A stretch of DNA of 33,243 nt from a virus. The notes beneath the pieces are model-generated. The model was not told the origin of the DNA. It ran no database searches and saw only the letters and a program-made list of their open reading frames with translations. The translations under genes and the position numbers were made by a program. Shown piece after piece: positions 1 through 7,733 of the stretch. Numbering within the stretch: the stretch's first letter is position 1; each line of letters starts with the position of its first letter. The stretch spans positions 1-33,243 of the IMG/VR virus record IMGVR_UViG_3300023174_000422. The stretch is one strand, 5' to 3'.

Positions 1-97
1 CTCCCAATCCTGTACAAGAGGGCGAGGAGCAACCACATATATAGGAGGAATAGGATAGTCGCCAACAGATACGCCTGCCTTTCCCTTAGAAGCCTTT
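1..97. repeat. Direct terminal repeat, left copy
   Basis: These 97 bases recur at 33147-33243 in the same orientation with one difference: base 84 is C here and base 33230 is A. This is the usual mark of a circular or circularly permuted genome whose assembly ran past its own start. The repeat lies inside a coding region, so it is more likely an assembly overlap than a defined physical end. Confidence 0.95.
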
Positions 98-665
98 CTT
101 CCTCCTTGCGTTGCCATGACTCATCATCCCGTTTCTTCCTTGCTTTGTCCTGCTCTACCTTGATGACATCCCGCATCTCAAAGACCTTGGAATACAAAGC
201 CCCCATCTCTTTCGGAGCACCGTACACCATCGCCTCTCTTATCTCCACCTCCAACGCCGCCATTTGATCTTGAGCCATTACCCGTTTTAGGGCAGCTTCC
301 ATCAAGTTAGCGTCAGGGTCGTAGACTGTTTTGCTCTTTTCTTCCTCTTCCCTTATGTGTTCAGCAAGCTGCTCTTGTAGTTTGAAAAAGTTGGAAAGCT
401 GAGTAACGATGTCTGCCATGACTTGGGTTTCGTCAACGGCAACGTAGGCTTCCTTCTTTTTCGCCACAGGCTTGGGGCTTGCGGTGGGCGCTGATCCAAA
501 GAGCTTTTGCCAAAAACTTCTGACTGCCTTGGCATCCGAGACAACCTCATCAACAGTCTTCTTGACCTCCATGAAAGACGTTTTAGCGTCTTTGTACAGC
601 TTGCATCCTTGCTTAATAGCGGCGACACAGGCATTGGCGGCAAAGAGAATGCTGAGAGGATCAAT
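1..665 (-). CDS. Conserved phage protein with C-terminal membrane segment, N-terminal part (gene cut by window edge)
   Basis: An open minus-strand frame runs off the left edge and continues at 33146-33143, ending in TAG. The joined protein has 222 residues if it begins at the codon after the upstream stop. The N-terminus (DPLSILFAANACVAA) looks like a family start, but the codon before DPL is ATT at 665-663; the first in-frame ATG is at 572 and would lose 31 residues. GGGG lies 6 bases before the ATT. The middle is highly charged and probably helical, and the last 25 residues form a hydrophobic segment ending YRIGR. I recall similar proteins of unknown role between tail and lysis genes of aquatic podoviruses. 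Its place between a holin-like gene and a spannin-like gene suggests a membrane or lysis-linked role, which is inference. Confidence 0.8.
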   Translation of the reverse strand, partial: MDPLSILFAANACVAAIKQGCKLYKDAKTSFMEVKKTVDEVVSDAKAVRSFWQKLFGSAPTASPKPVAKKKEAYVAVDETQVMADIVTQLSNFFKLQEQLAEHIREEEEKSKTVYDPDANLMEAALKRVMAQDQMAALEVEIREAMVYGAPKEMGALYSKVFEMRDVIKVEQDKARKKRDDESWQRKEEERLLRERQAYLLATILFLLYMWLLLALLYRIG

Positions 666-863
666 TTACAGCCCCAATAGTTTTTTGATGAATTCTGCCG
701 CCACGCCTGGCCCAAACAACACCACCACCATCACAGCATACAAAAGGTATTCAATGCGGGTCATGCGCTTGTCGCCACTAATAAAAGACTTTTCAATGGC
801 CTCATACCTTTGGGCGCATATAGCCTCATGCACAGCAAAATCTTTTTCTAAATCGCTCACCAC
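666..863 (-). CDS. Small holin-like / XhlA-like membrane protein
   Basis: A 65-residue protein with a charged helical N-terminal half (residues 1-36) followed by one hydrophobic segment (about 39-62, core AVMVVVLFGPGV) and a short KKLLGL tail. This charged-coil plus C-terminal membrane helix layout is that of XhlA-type and other single-span phage lysis accessory proteins. It starts 7 bases inside the end of the preceding gene, and its TAA immediately precedes the codon for the next protein, so it is probably translationally coupled. A holin role is inferred from topology and position only. Confidence 0.7.
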   Translation of the reverse strand: MVSDLEKDFAVHEAICAQRYEAIEKSFISGDKRMTRIEYLLYAVMVVVLFGPGVAAEFIKKLLGL

Positions 864-1141
864 GGCACTCCTGTTGCTGTTGTTGGGTTTTGCTTTGCAG
901 CAAGCTGAGAAACTAATGCAGCCTCAACAACTTCCTCGCCTAGCTTGTCTTTTACCCACTCAATCACTTGAGCCTTGGTCAGAGATGCGTAAGGGGTCTC
1001 AGGTGTATCTGCTGGAAAGTTAATAGTTCCATAAACAGATGCAGAAAATTCACCATCTACTTTGCTTACGCTGTAATGCACTGTCGTTACAAAGCCATCA
1101 GAAATGTTGCGGTCAAGTTGGGATATGTTCCAAGTAATCAT
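857..1141 (-). CDS. Conserved hypothetical protein following the tail spike
   Basis: A 94-residue protein starting MITWNISQLDRNISDGFVTT, predicted to be beta-rich in its first half and helical in its second (residues 53-80). I recall proteins with this opening next to tail-fibre genes of many environmental phages, but no function is known to me. Its ATG overlaps the stop of the tail-spike gene as ATGA, suggesting coupled expression. It may be a tail-spike accessory or assembly protein; this rests on position alone. Confidence 0.75.
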   Translation of the reverse strand: MITWNISQLDRNISDGFVTTVHYSVSKVDGEFSASVYGTINFPADTPETPYASLTKAQVIEWVKDKLGEEVVEAALVSQLAAKQNPTTATGVPW

Positions 1142-2775
1142 TTTGCCTCCAGTGCCGTGATTCGTGCTGTCAGGGATTGGATGGTGCTAGCTTGGGTGTC
1201 TACCAATGCTTTTAACTCTTGGATGGATTTACCAAGAAAACCAATTAGAGCGTTGTAATCAACAGTCTTATAGTCTTCATCACTTAGACCATTATTAACA
1301 TATTTTGATAAAGATGGTATGGCTTGTAGTTGTTGGGCAGTAACACCAGCACTTGAATTTCCGCTGTCTTTAAATTCAAAAGAAACAAAATCAACTTCCA
1401 TAATTGAAGACAAAGCATTTTCAATAGGAGATACATTTTGTTTCCAACGTGAATCAGATAAAGCAGCCCCACTAAAAGTTATTGTCACGCCATTTGTAGA
1501 AATATTACCAACAGCAGCACCAGCATAACGAAATTCTTGAATTTGTCCTGTGCTTGTCATCCTGTTTAAAATTACACAATTATCACCCGATGTGGCAACA
1601 TCAAAACTTGAGTTAACACGATAACAAACACCATTACCAGAGGTGTTGTTATACAGCGTTGTGTCTGTTGTGCCAACAGTAAAGCTACCACCATTAGGTT
1701 GTACAAATAAATCCTGATATGCAGTGCCTACCTTAGTTGCTTGAATAAATGCTTTGTCAGTAGAGGTGTTATATCCAAGTAACAATCTTTGATTTGTGTC
1801 TGTTCCACTTATTATTAATTGTGCAAGGTCATTTGAATAAGATGTTTGCAGTGCAGCTACTTGAAGCTTTGCCGCTGGCGAACTCGTACCAATCCCCACG
1901 TCACCAGCGGACGAAATACGCATACGTTCTGTGGCATTAGTTTCAAATGCAAGAGCATCAGCAAACTGAGTTCCAACTGTTGCAAGAGCGGAACTTGGCG
2001 CTCTTATGCGAAATGTACTCACTCCTGTTCTTTGAAAAACAGCCATGTCTGTTGTATCAGCTTGCGCTGTCAAAACAACAAACTTTCCAAGACTTGATGG
2101 CGAAGCAGTACCAATGCCCACATTACCCGAACTATCAATCCGCATAGCCTCCGCACCACCCTCAGAGAAAGCAATGGTGTCAGCGGCAGGGAAGAAGATA
2201 CCTGTGTTTGTGTCGCCTGTTGTGGTAATTGATGGCGTACCTACTGCGCCAGCGTTAAAAGTAACTGACGTTGCAGATGCCGCCCCTAAAACAGGAGTCA
2301 CTAATGTCGGGCTGGTCGCTAGCACGTTGTTGCCTGTGCCTGTGTTTGTAACGCTTACCAATGCTTTAGATGCGTCTGTTGCAACAGCACTTGAGGCGGT
2401 CAAGCTTGAGTAAATGGGCGCAGCGCTAAATGTAGCAACGCCAGTAACGCCTAGTGTGCTTTGCAAAGTCACAGCACCAGCTACGTTAGCCGTTGTGCCG
2501 ACATAAAGCGCCTTGGCTATACCTACCCCGCCTGAGGTAATTATTGAGCCTGTAGCGGTGCTTGTGGAGTCTGTGGCAGAGCTTGAGTTAATACCAGCGG
2601 CAAAAGGTATGCGAGCCGTTGTGGTGGTCTGACCGTCCTTTGTGATAGCCGTGGACAGACCTGTCGCCAAGTCCGCTGTAAGGGCGTTAAAGGCGGTCGA
2701 GGATATGACTGTACCCGCGACTACCGGTTGCCCCGAGGTGTTTATTTGGAATGTGCCGCTGCCGTTGTAACTCAT
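1138..2775 (-). CDS. Tail spike / fibre with C-terminal S74 self-cleaving chaperone domain
   Basis: A 545-residue receptor-binding protein candidate. Residues 1-60 (MSYNGSGTFQINTSGQP, then FNALTADLATGLSTAITKDGQ) form an N-terminal module seen in many podovirus fibres, presumably for particle attachment. The middle is Ser/Thr/Gly-rich with repeated GIGTSSP-like motifs, as expected for a trimeric beta structure. From Ser440 the chain matches the peptidase S74 intramolecular chaperone: Ser440 and Lys445 in SDSRWK form the catalytic Ser-Lys pair, VDYNALIGFLGKSIQELK follows, and a heptad-like helix ends the protein. In known members the chaperone releases itself before the Ser after trimer folding. 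The gene starts in ATGA overlap with the upstream internal-protein gene. Confidence 0.92.
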   Translation of the reverse strand: MSYNGSGTFQINTSGQPVVAGTVISSTAFNALTADLATGLSTAITKDGQTTTTARIPFAAGINSSSATDSTSTATGSIITSGGVGIAKALYVGTTANVAGAVTLQSTLGVTGVATFSAAPIYSSLTASSAVATDASKALVSVTNTGTGNNVLATSPTLVTPVLGAASATSVTFNAGAVGTPSITTTGDTNTGIFFPAADTIAFSEGGAEAMRIDSSGNVGIGTASPSSLGKFVVLTAQADTTDMAVFQRTGVSTFRIRAPSSALATVGTQFADALAFETNATERMRISSAGDVGIGTSSPAAKLQVAALQTSYSNDLAQLIISGTDTNQRLLLGYNTSTDKAFIQATKVGTAYQDLFVQPNGGSFTVGTTDTTLYNNTSGNGVCYRVNSSFDVATSGDNCVILNRMTSTGQIQEFRYAGAAVGNISTNGVTITFSGAALSDSRWKQNVSPIENALSSIMEVDFVSFEFKDSGNSSAGVTAQQLQAIPSLSKYVNNGLSDEDYKTVDYNALIGFLGKSIQELKALVDTQASTIQSLTARITALEAK

Positions 2776-4580
2776 TTCGTACCTTTCAAAGCATCAACTA
2801 ATGCGTTGTATTTTGTGGATTCTTGCACTTGTTTGGATATTTCTCGTGTCTTAGCTATGTCAGCCGCAGTTTTTGCCAATGGGAAACGAATAGCCGCTAA
2901 CTGATCCAAGCCGCGCATAACCACACTTCCAGTATTGGAGTAATTGACAGCGCCTTGCGGTTTGACCAAAGCATCTTGCACAGTATCACGCAAATCAATC
3001 AGGTTTTCACGCCCCTTTTTACCAAACATATAAGTTAACTTATCTTCACGATCTAGCGTGTCAATGGCAGATTTAAGCTTGGCAAACGACAGCTCACCGC
3101 TTGCATTCTTGGTTAACTGGTCTTTCAAATATTGCACAGTTTGACCTTGCAATTCTGCATAAGCCTGTTGCCCCTCAGGGCCACCCTTTTTCAGCAGCTT
3201 GGTGACTGTACGCATTTCTTCCAAACTGCCATCAAGCACCACATGGGAGAAAACATCATCCAGCGCCACAGCGCGGTCTGTATAGCCGCCTTTAGTGCCA
3301 AGCAATTTAGCCACGCGGTAGGTATTCTCAAACTCGTTAGCCAGCTCTTTGCGTTGCGTTCTTGCGGCGCGGTACATATCCCCGCCTGCGCCCTCAGTCA
3401 TGTCGTTAATTACGTTTTTGACTTGACGCATAAACACGCCCGATGGCTTGCCAGGCTCGCCTAACTGACCCGCAGCCTTATACAGATTTTCAACGTCATC
3501 AATGGTTACTTGCCCATTTGTAGTCGTTTTCAATGCTTCTAGCTTGGCTTTGATTGAATTGATCTCAGGCACAGAAATAGCCTCAGGCGCATTGTTAGCC
3601 AGCCATTGCTCTAAAGGCGCGGTGTCTACCACTTGTTTAGTTTCGCCAGCATCTCTAGCCGCTTGATAAGCTTCATCCACTTTAAGTTTTTTGGCATCAA
3701 ACTGCTTAACAATCTGTGTATCCACCAAAGAACCAATCTTGCGATAGGCGGTGGGGTCTGCATACTCAGCGCCAGTTTGATCTGCCAATTGCTCAAAGCG
3801 CTTCAAAATATCTTGTTTTTGACGCTGCTTAAACTCGGTCAGCGCTTTGGCTAAGTCAGGGTTTTCCTTAGGTAAATCAGATTCGCGCTTCAAAAGCCCA
3901 AAATCTTGTAACTGCTCGCCCTTGGTTAAAGGAATACCCTGTTGTAAGGCTCTTTCTTGGCGAATTAAAGCTTGATCTGTAGATGCCGCACCCATACCCG
4001 TCATTTGAGGATTTTTAGGCTGTAAAAGCGCCGCCATACGTTGCTGTGTGCTTGATGCAATAGGTGCAACCATGCCCCTAACTTGCCCAACTGCGGCAGG
4101 CGTTACAGCGCTTAACATAGCTCCAGTAGATCCCAATGTGGGCGGCAAAGCGCTTAAAACTTTGCCCATTGCGTTAACAATGTCAGGGCCTGTTTCTGTG
4201 CGTGGCTGATAAAACTGTTGGCTAGTGACTTGGGCGGCTTTTTGCCCCATTTCTTTGCCTTGTGGCGTTCCATAACCGCCATACGCCTCGCCAAACATCT
4301 TAGCCAAGGGCGTAGCTACCATTTGACCAACTTGGCCTGCAATGATCGCAGGGGTTTCAATTGCCCCCATGATTCGGTCTTGCATAGAAACAGGGGTAGG
4401 CGGTAAGGTTGTGCTACGTTCTGCGCCAGGTATCTGTGCGCTGCTTACGCCCAATTGCTCAAAGAATTTACCTCTTGGAATGTCCGCATAATATTTGCTA
4501 TGCAAGGCATCTGCCAATGCAAGATCAGGCATATCGTTGTATTCGGGGTTTTGAGCACGAAATTCAACTAAGGTTGCCAT
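2772..4580 (-). CDS. Probable internal virion / ejection protein, 602 aa
   Basis: The N-terminus (FRAQNPEYNDMPDLALADALHSKY, about residues 7-30) resembles the NPEYxDxxDxxLAxxLHxKYY motif of large phage internal proteins, followed by IPRGKFFEQLG. A moderately hydrophobic Ala/Gly-rich stretch (about residues 70-170) could interact with membranes. The rest is charged and mostly helical (residues 200-600). It lies between another internal-protein candidate and the tail spike, as ejection proteins do in podoviruses. No enzymatic motif is seen. Start and stop overlap the neighbours (TAATG upstream, ATGA downstream). Ejection is inferred from context and composition. Confidence 0.75.
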   Translation of the reverse strand: MATLVEFRAQNPEYNDMPDLALADALHSKYYADIPRGKFFEQLGVSSAQIPGAERSTTLPPTPVSMQDRIMGAIETPAIIAGQVGQMVATPLAKMFGEAYGGYGTPQGKEMGQKAAQVTSQQFYQPRTETGPDIVNAMGKVLSALPPTLGSTGAMLSAVTPAAVGQVRGMVAPIASSTQQRMAALLQPKNPQMTGMGAASTDQALIRQERALQQGIPLTKGEQLQDFGLLKRESDLPKENPDLAKALTEFKQRQKQDILKRFEQLADQTGAEYADPTAYRKIGSLVDTQIVKQFDAKKLKVDEAYQAARDAGETKQVVDTAPLEQWLANNAPEAISVPEINSIKAKLEALKTTTNGQVTIDDVENLYKAAGQLGEPGKPSGVFMRQVKNVINDMTEGAGGDMYRAARTQRKELANEFENTYRVAKLLGTKGGYTDRAVALDDVFSHVVLDGSLEEMRTVTKLLKKGGPEGQQAYAELQGQTVQYLKDQLTKNASGELSFAKLKSAIDTLDREDKLTYMFGKKGRENLIDLRDTVQDALVKPQGAVNYSNTGSVVMRGLDQLAAIRFPLAKTAADIAKTREISKQVQESTKYNALVDALKGTK

Positions 4581-6376
4581 TACTTTCTCCGCAAGCCTAA
4601 AGGATCAGTACCGCCACCCATTGGGGCTTTAGGTTGACCGCCCATATATTTGTCAATATAGGCTTGACCCTCTTTTGTAGTTCCAAGTCTCATGCCGTCA
4701 ATGGCTCGCTCTCGGGCTTCTGTTTTTTGTTTAATTACTTTGTCGCCCTCGCCAATCATGGGGAAAAACTCTTTAATGGTGTTTGACACCTCTGAAGCGC
4801 CAAACGATGCACCCGAGGTTTTACGCAACCATGCCGTGGCAAAGGCAATTTGAGCTTGTGCAAGGCGTTGCTGATCTGCGTTAGGGCCAACCAAACTTGT
4901 GGGGTCAGTCCTAGCAATAGATTCAATTTGATCTGCAACCTTTTCGCCAACGCCCAAAGGCACTAAACCAACCAAGCTTTGCATCATTGCAGGAATAACC
5001 GCATTTTTAACTGTTCCAGCTTTTTCAAGCTCTCTCATAGTGGTATTAGCTTGTGCCATTGAACCACCAAACAAAGCCGCATTGCTTTGACCCTCAGTCA
5101 TGTCTTTGTTGGCAGACATAAGTTTTTGTTTTGCAACCTCACGCTGATCCCGCGGGCTTAAGCCTGATACGTCTTGTATTTCTGCGGGCGCAGGCGCGGG
5201 CGCAGGAGCAACAGCGGGCGCTTTTGGGGCATTTAAAGGCGTGTATGCGCGACCTCTTGGCTGCACAGCAGGGGCAACAACAGGCGGCGCTCCAATAGGG
5301 GCGGCTTGTGCTGTTGGGATAGCAGGCTGCGAAACAGGTTGGTTTTGTATAGCACCTAAAACGCCAGTAGTAGGTGTGGGCGCGGTGGGTATTGCCACAT
5401 TTGCGCTAATACCTTGATCAGCCAATGTTGCTTTTTTAATATTAAGATCAGCCAAGGCCACCTTAAAGTCAAAGACATTTTTAGGTGTAATGCCACCCGC
5501 TTTGTTAACCAATGAAGTGTTGACCAAGTCCACAATGGCGGGGTTATCTTTCCAATTTTTTGGCAAAGCGCCAGCAACTTGCAAATCACCCAAAATGCCC
5601 ACCAAAGGTTTGGGTACACCAGCAGCCAACAATGGATCGCTCTTTTTAAAATAGCGTGTAACCGGTTGGCCTTGGTCATTGGTGGTTTCAACAGAAACCA
5701 AATCCTCAGGCTTTCTAGCGCCCTCAACAAATGTATCCAAAGGCGCGGGGGCGTTTTTATTAATCAATCCAGTGATTTCTTGACCATTAGGATCAAACTT
5801 ACTGTATTTTTCCCAGCTTGGTTTTTCGGGAATAGTTGACAATGGTTTTAATGTTCTTGGGTCTAAGAAAACATCCCCTGCGCTGGCTTTAATTGGCGCT
5901 TTAGGCGCGGCTTGTGCCAACAATTGCGCCATGTACGCTTGACGCACAGGCTCTGTCTTAATGCCCGATAAACCCTCGGCAGGCAGATAACCCGCTGGTC
6001 TTGCAGGAATAGTTGCTTGACCGCCTTGAGTGATAGTGCTTTGACCCTCTTGGAATGTTGGCTCAATAGCAGGCTGACCGGCTTGTGCTGGCGCTTGCAA
6101 AGCGCGAATCATGGCTTGGAAGTCGTTTGTAATGTCGCCTTGGTATTTTTCAGACAAGGCTTTTTGTTCTTCTTTTGCAGCTCTTGTTTCTTTGCCTGCT
6201 GTATAAGCATCAAGCATTTTGGCAAGACCTGAGGCGTGACTAACCCTTACGCCTGGCTGTTGGGGTAACGCCATCGGTTGCATAGACTGTTGTGCAAGCA
6301 TTTCTGCCATCCGCAAGCGCCTTGCAATAGCTTCGCTTTCAGCGGTGTAAGGGTTTAGGTTAATGTCAGGCATCAA
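4580..6376 (-). CDS. Probable internal virion / DNA-ejection protein, 598 aa
   Basis: A long, helical, Ala/Gln/Pro-rich protein. Near the C-terminus (about residues 515-565) it carries WLRKTSGASFGASEV, then EFFPMIGEGDKV and a KTEARERAIDGMR segment. This LRKxSGAxxxxxE...FFP..GD...K...R pattern recurs in putative DNA-transfer or internal proteins of many phages and prophages. A Pro/Ala linker around residues 375-395 suggests a flexible hinge. The gene overlaps its neighbours by 4 bases upstream (ATGA) and 1 base downstream (TAATG). A role in genome delivery is inferred. Confidence 0.75.
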   Translation of the reverse strand: MMPDINLNPYTAESEAIARRLRMAEMLAQQSMQPMALPQQPGVRVSHASGLAKMLDAYTAGKETRAAKEEQKALSEKYQGDITNDFQAMIRALQAPAQAGQPAIEPTFQEGQSTITQGGQATIPARPAGYLPAEGLSGIKTEPVRQAYMAQLLAQAAPKAPIKASAGDVFLDPRTLKPLSTIPEKPSWEKYSKFDPNGQEITGLINKNAPAPLDTFVEGARKPEDLVSVETTNDQGQPVTRYFKKSDPLLAAGVPKPLVGILGDLQVAGALPKNWKDNPAIVDLVNTSLVNKAGGITPKNVFDFKVALADLNIKKATLADQGISANVAIPTAPTPTTGVLGAIQNQPVSQPAIPTAQAAPIGAPPVVAPAVQPRGRAYTPLNAPKAPAVAPAPAPAPAEIQDVSGLSPRDQREVAKQKLMSANKDMTEGQSNAALFGGSMAQANTTMRELEKAGTVKNAVIPAMMQSLVGLVPLGVGEKVADQIESIARTDPTSLVGPNADQQRLAQAQIAFATAWLRKTSGASFGASEVSNTIKEFFPMIGEGDKVIKQKTEARERAIDGMRLGTTKEGQAYIDKYMGGQPKAPMGGGTDPLGLRRK

Positions 6377-7722
6377 AGTCTCCCGTAGTCAACCATCAAG
6401 AACCCAGCGGGGTGATGCAAGACAACATCAGGTCTTAATACCAATGCCTCTTGAGCCATTACGCCAACTTCATGTCGCCCAAAAATATCGTATTCATATA
6501 TGCCAAGACCCGATTTATGCGTTCCAAGGCGTTTAATGTTTGATTTCAAGCGAATGTCAGAAGCCCGAGCCGTTGCACCGCCCAAGTTATACAAACCCTC
6601 AACGTTGGTGTTATATGTACCAACTTGCTGGTTATACAAATTTTGGTTATATGCGCCTTGTTGAGCTGCGGCATTGGCAATTGGTGCTGGCGTAATCGTT
6701 TGACCTTGGTAAGCACCAAATTGCGGATTCTGAATCTGCGATCCTGACATCAACGCATTAATTTCATTCAATGGCAATTGACGTTGTGTAAGCGCTTGCG
6801 CTAATGCTTGCTGTTGGGCAGTATTGCCAAACTGAGCCGCTTGCATAGCTTGGTTATATCTTTGTGCCTCAGTAGCGTTTTGCGCTTGAGCTGCAGTCAT
6901 GCCCTGACCATAATTTTGAGCAATAGCTTGATTTTGAGCTTGCTGTGCTTGTTGAGCTGCGCCAAATTGCGCCAAATCAGCCGCATTAGCATACTGACCA
7001 CCTTGCAAAGCTTGGCTGAAACCTTGTTGGTTTGCACCAATATCCAAGTTCAATCCTTGCAATGCCGCTTGGCTTCTAAGATCGTTTTCTTGTTCGCCAA
7101 GAATTCGGGCGGCGTTGTCATAAGCTTCTGTGCCAGGCCGCAACCCTTGGTTAATCAATTGTGTTTCTGTGCTTGTGCGTTGTCTTGCCAAAGATGGCTC
7201 TAAGCGCCGCATGATGGCCTCTTGTGCCGTTGTGCCTGCGTTTACAGGCATCTTGGCAATATTGCTTAAATCCAATTGGGAATTTAAAGTAGGGGCATTT
7301 GGCCCACCTTGGGCAAGCCCATACTGTCCAGCGCTAGGTGCATTTTGTAGTGCATTACCTTGATTAAATTGAGTTTGTACTTGTCCACCAAACGAAAATG
7401 GTGTAGATAATGTACCAAAAGCATTTGTATAAGCTGTGCCGCCCAATCGAGCCAAATTACCTTGTAAAGCCTGTTGTGCCTCTAAAGTTTTTTGTGCCTC
7501 AGGCGTAAGGGTTTGCCTAATAGTAGGCACATCCCCCTCATAACTAACTAATTGAGTCCCATAAGGACTGTAAATATTGGGGTTAGATAATTTTGCAGAT
7601 GCCCTTGCGGTTTCTACGTTAGCCGCACCTTGAGCTACTGCCGCACCCGCATAATCGGGCGCTGCTGGTGGGGCCGGTGGTTTACCAAAAACTGTTTCTC
7701 TTAATTCAGTTAAAAAACCCAT
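6373..7722 (-). CDS. Internal or tail-associated virion protein with short C-terminal S74-like domain
   Basis: A 449-residue protein with an Ala/Gln/Asn-rich middle (about residues 120-340). Its last 62 residues resemble a compact S74 chaperone: Ser388 and Lys393 in SDIRLK, then SNIKRLGTH, IYEYDIFGRHEVGVMAQE and a terminal VDYGRL. The domain stops at VDYGRL and lacks the long C-terminal helix of the tail spike's S74 domain. I recall the same C-terminus on other structural proteins of environmental podoviruses. The gene sits between the stabilisation-type protein and two ejection candidates. Its exact role is unknown; self-cleavage should not be assumed from the two residues alone. Confidence 0.75.
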   Translation of the reverse strand: MGFLTELRETVFGKPPAPPAAPDYAGAAVAQGAANVETARASAKLSNPNIYSPYGTQLVSYEGDVPTIRQTLTPEAQKTLEAQQALQGNLARLGGTAYTNAFGTLSTPFSFGGQVQTQFNQGNALQNAPSAGQYGLAQGGPNAPTLNSQLDLSNIAKMPVNAGTTAQEAIMRRLEPSLARQRTSTETQLINQGLRPGTEAYDNAARILGEQENDLRSQAALQGLNLDIGANQQGFSQALQGGQYANAADLAQFGAAQQAQQAQNQAIAQNYGQGMTAAQAQNATEAQRYNQAMQAAQFGNTAQQQALAQALTQRQLPLNEINALMSGSQIQNPQFGAYQGQTITPAPIANAAAQQGAYNQNLYNQQVGTYNTNVEGLYNLGGATARASDIRLKSNIKRLGTHKSGLGIYEYDIFGRHEVGVMAQEALVLRPDVVLHHPAGFLMVDYGRL

Positions 7723-7733
7723 AATTTTATCCT

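Noticed and set aside
353-715. Leftward 120-residue open frame
   Set aside because: It overlaps the junction-spanning gene in another frame; composition is Ser/Arg/Pro-rich and it crosses the holin-like gene.
472-1023. Rightward 183-residue open frame
   Set aside because: Antisense to three leftward genes that fit the operon; no ribosome binding site or family features.
1138-2775. Diversity-generating retroelement on the tail spike
   Set aside because: The capsid recalled BPP-1 relatives, but no reverse transcriptase gene and no near-identical template repeat were seen.
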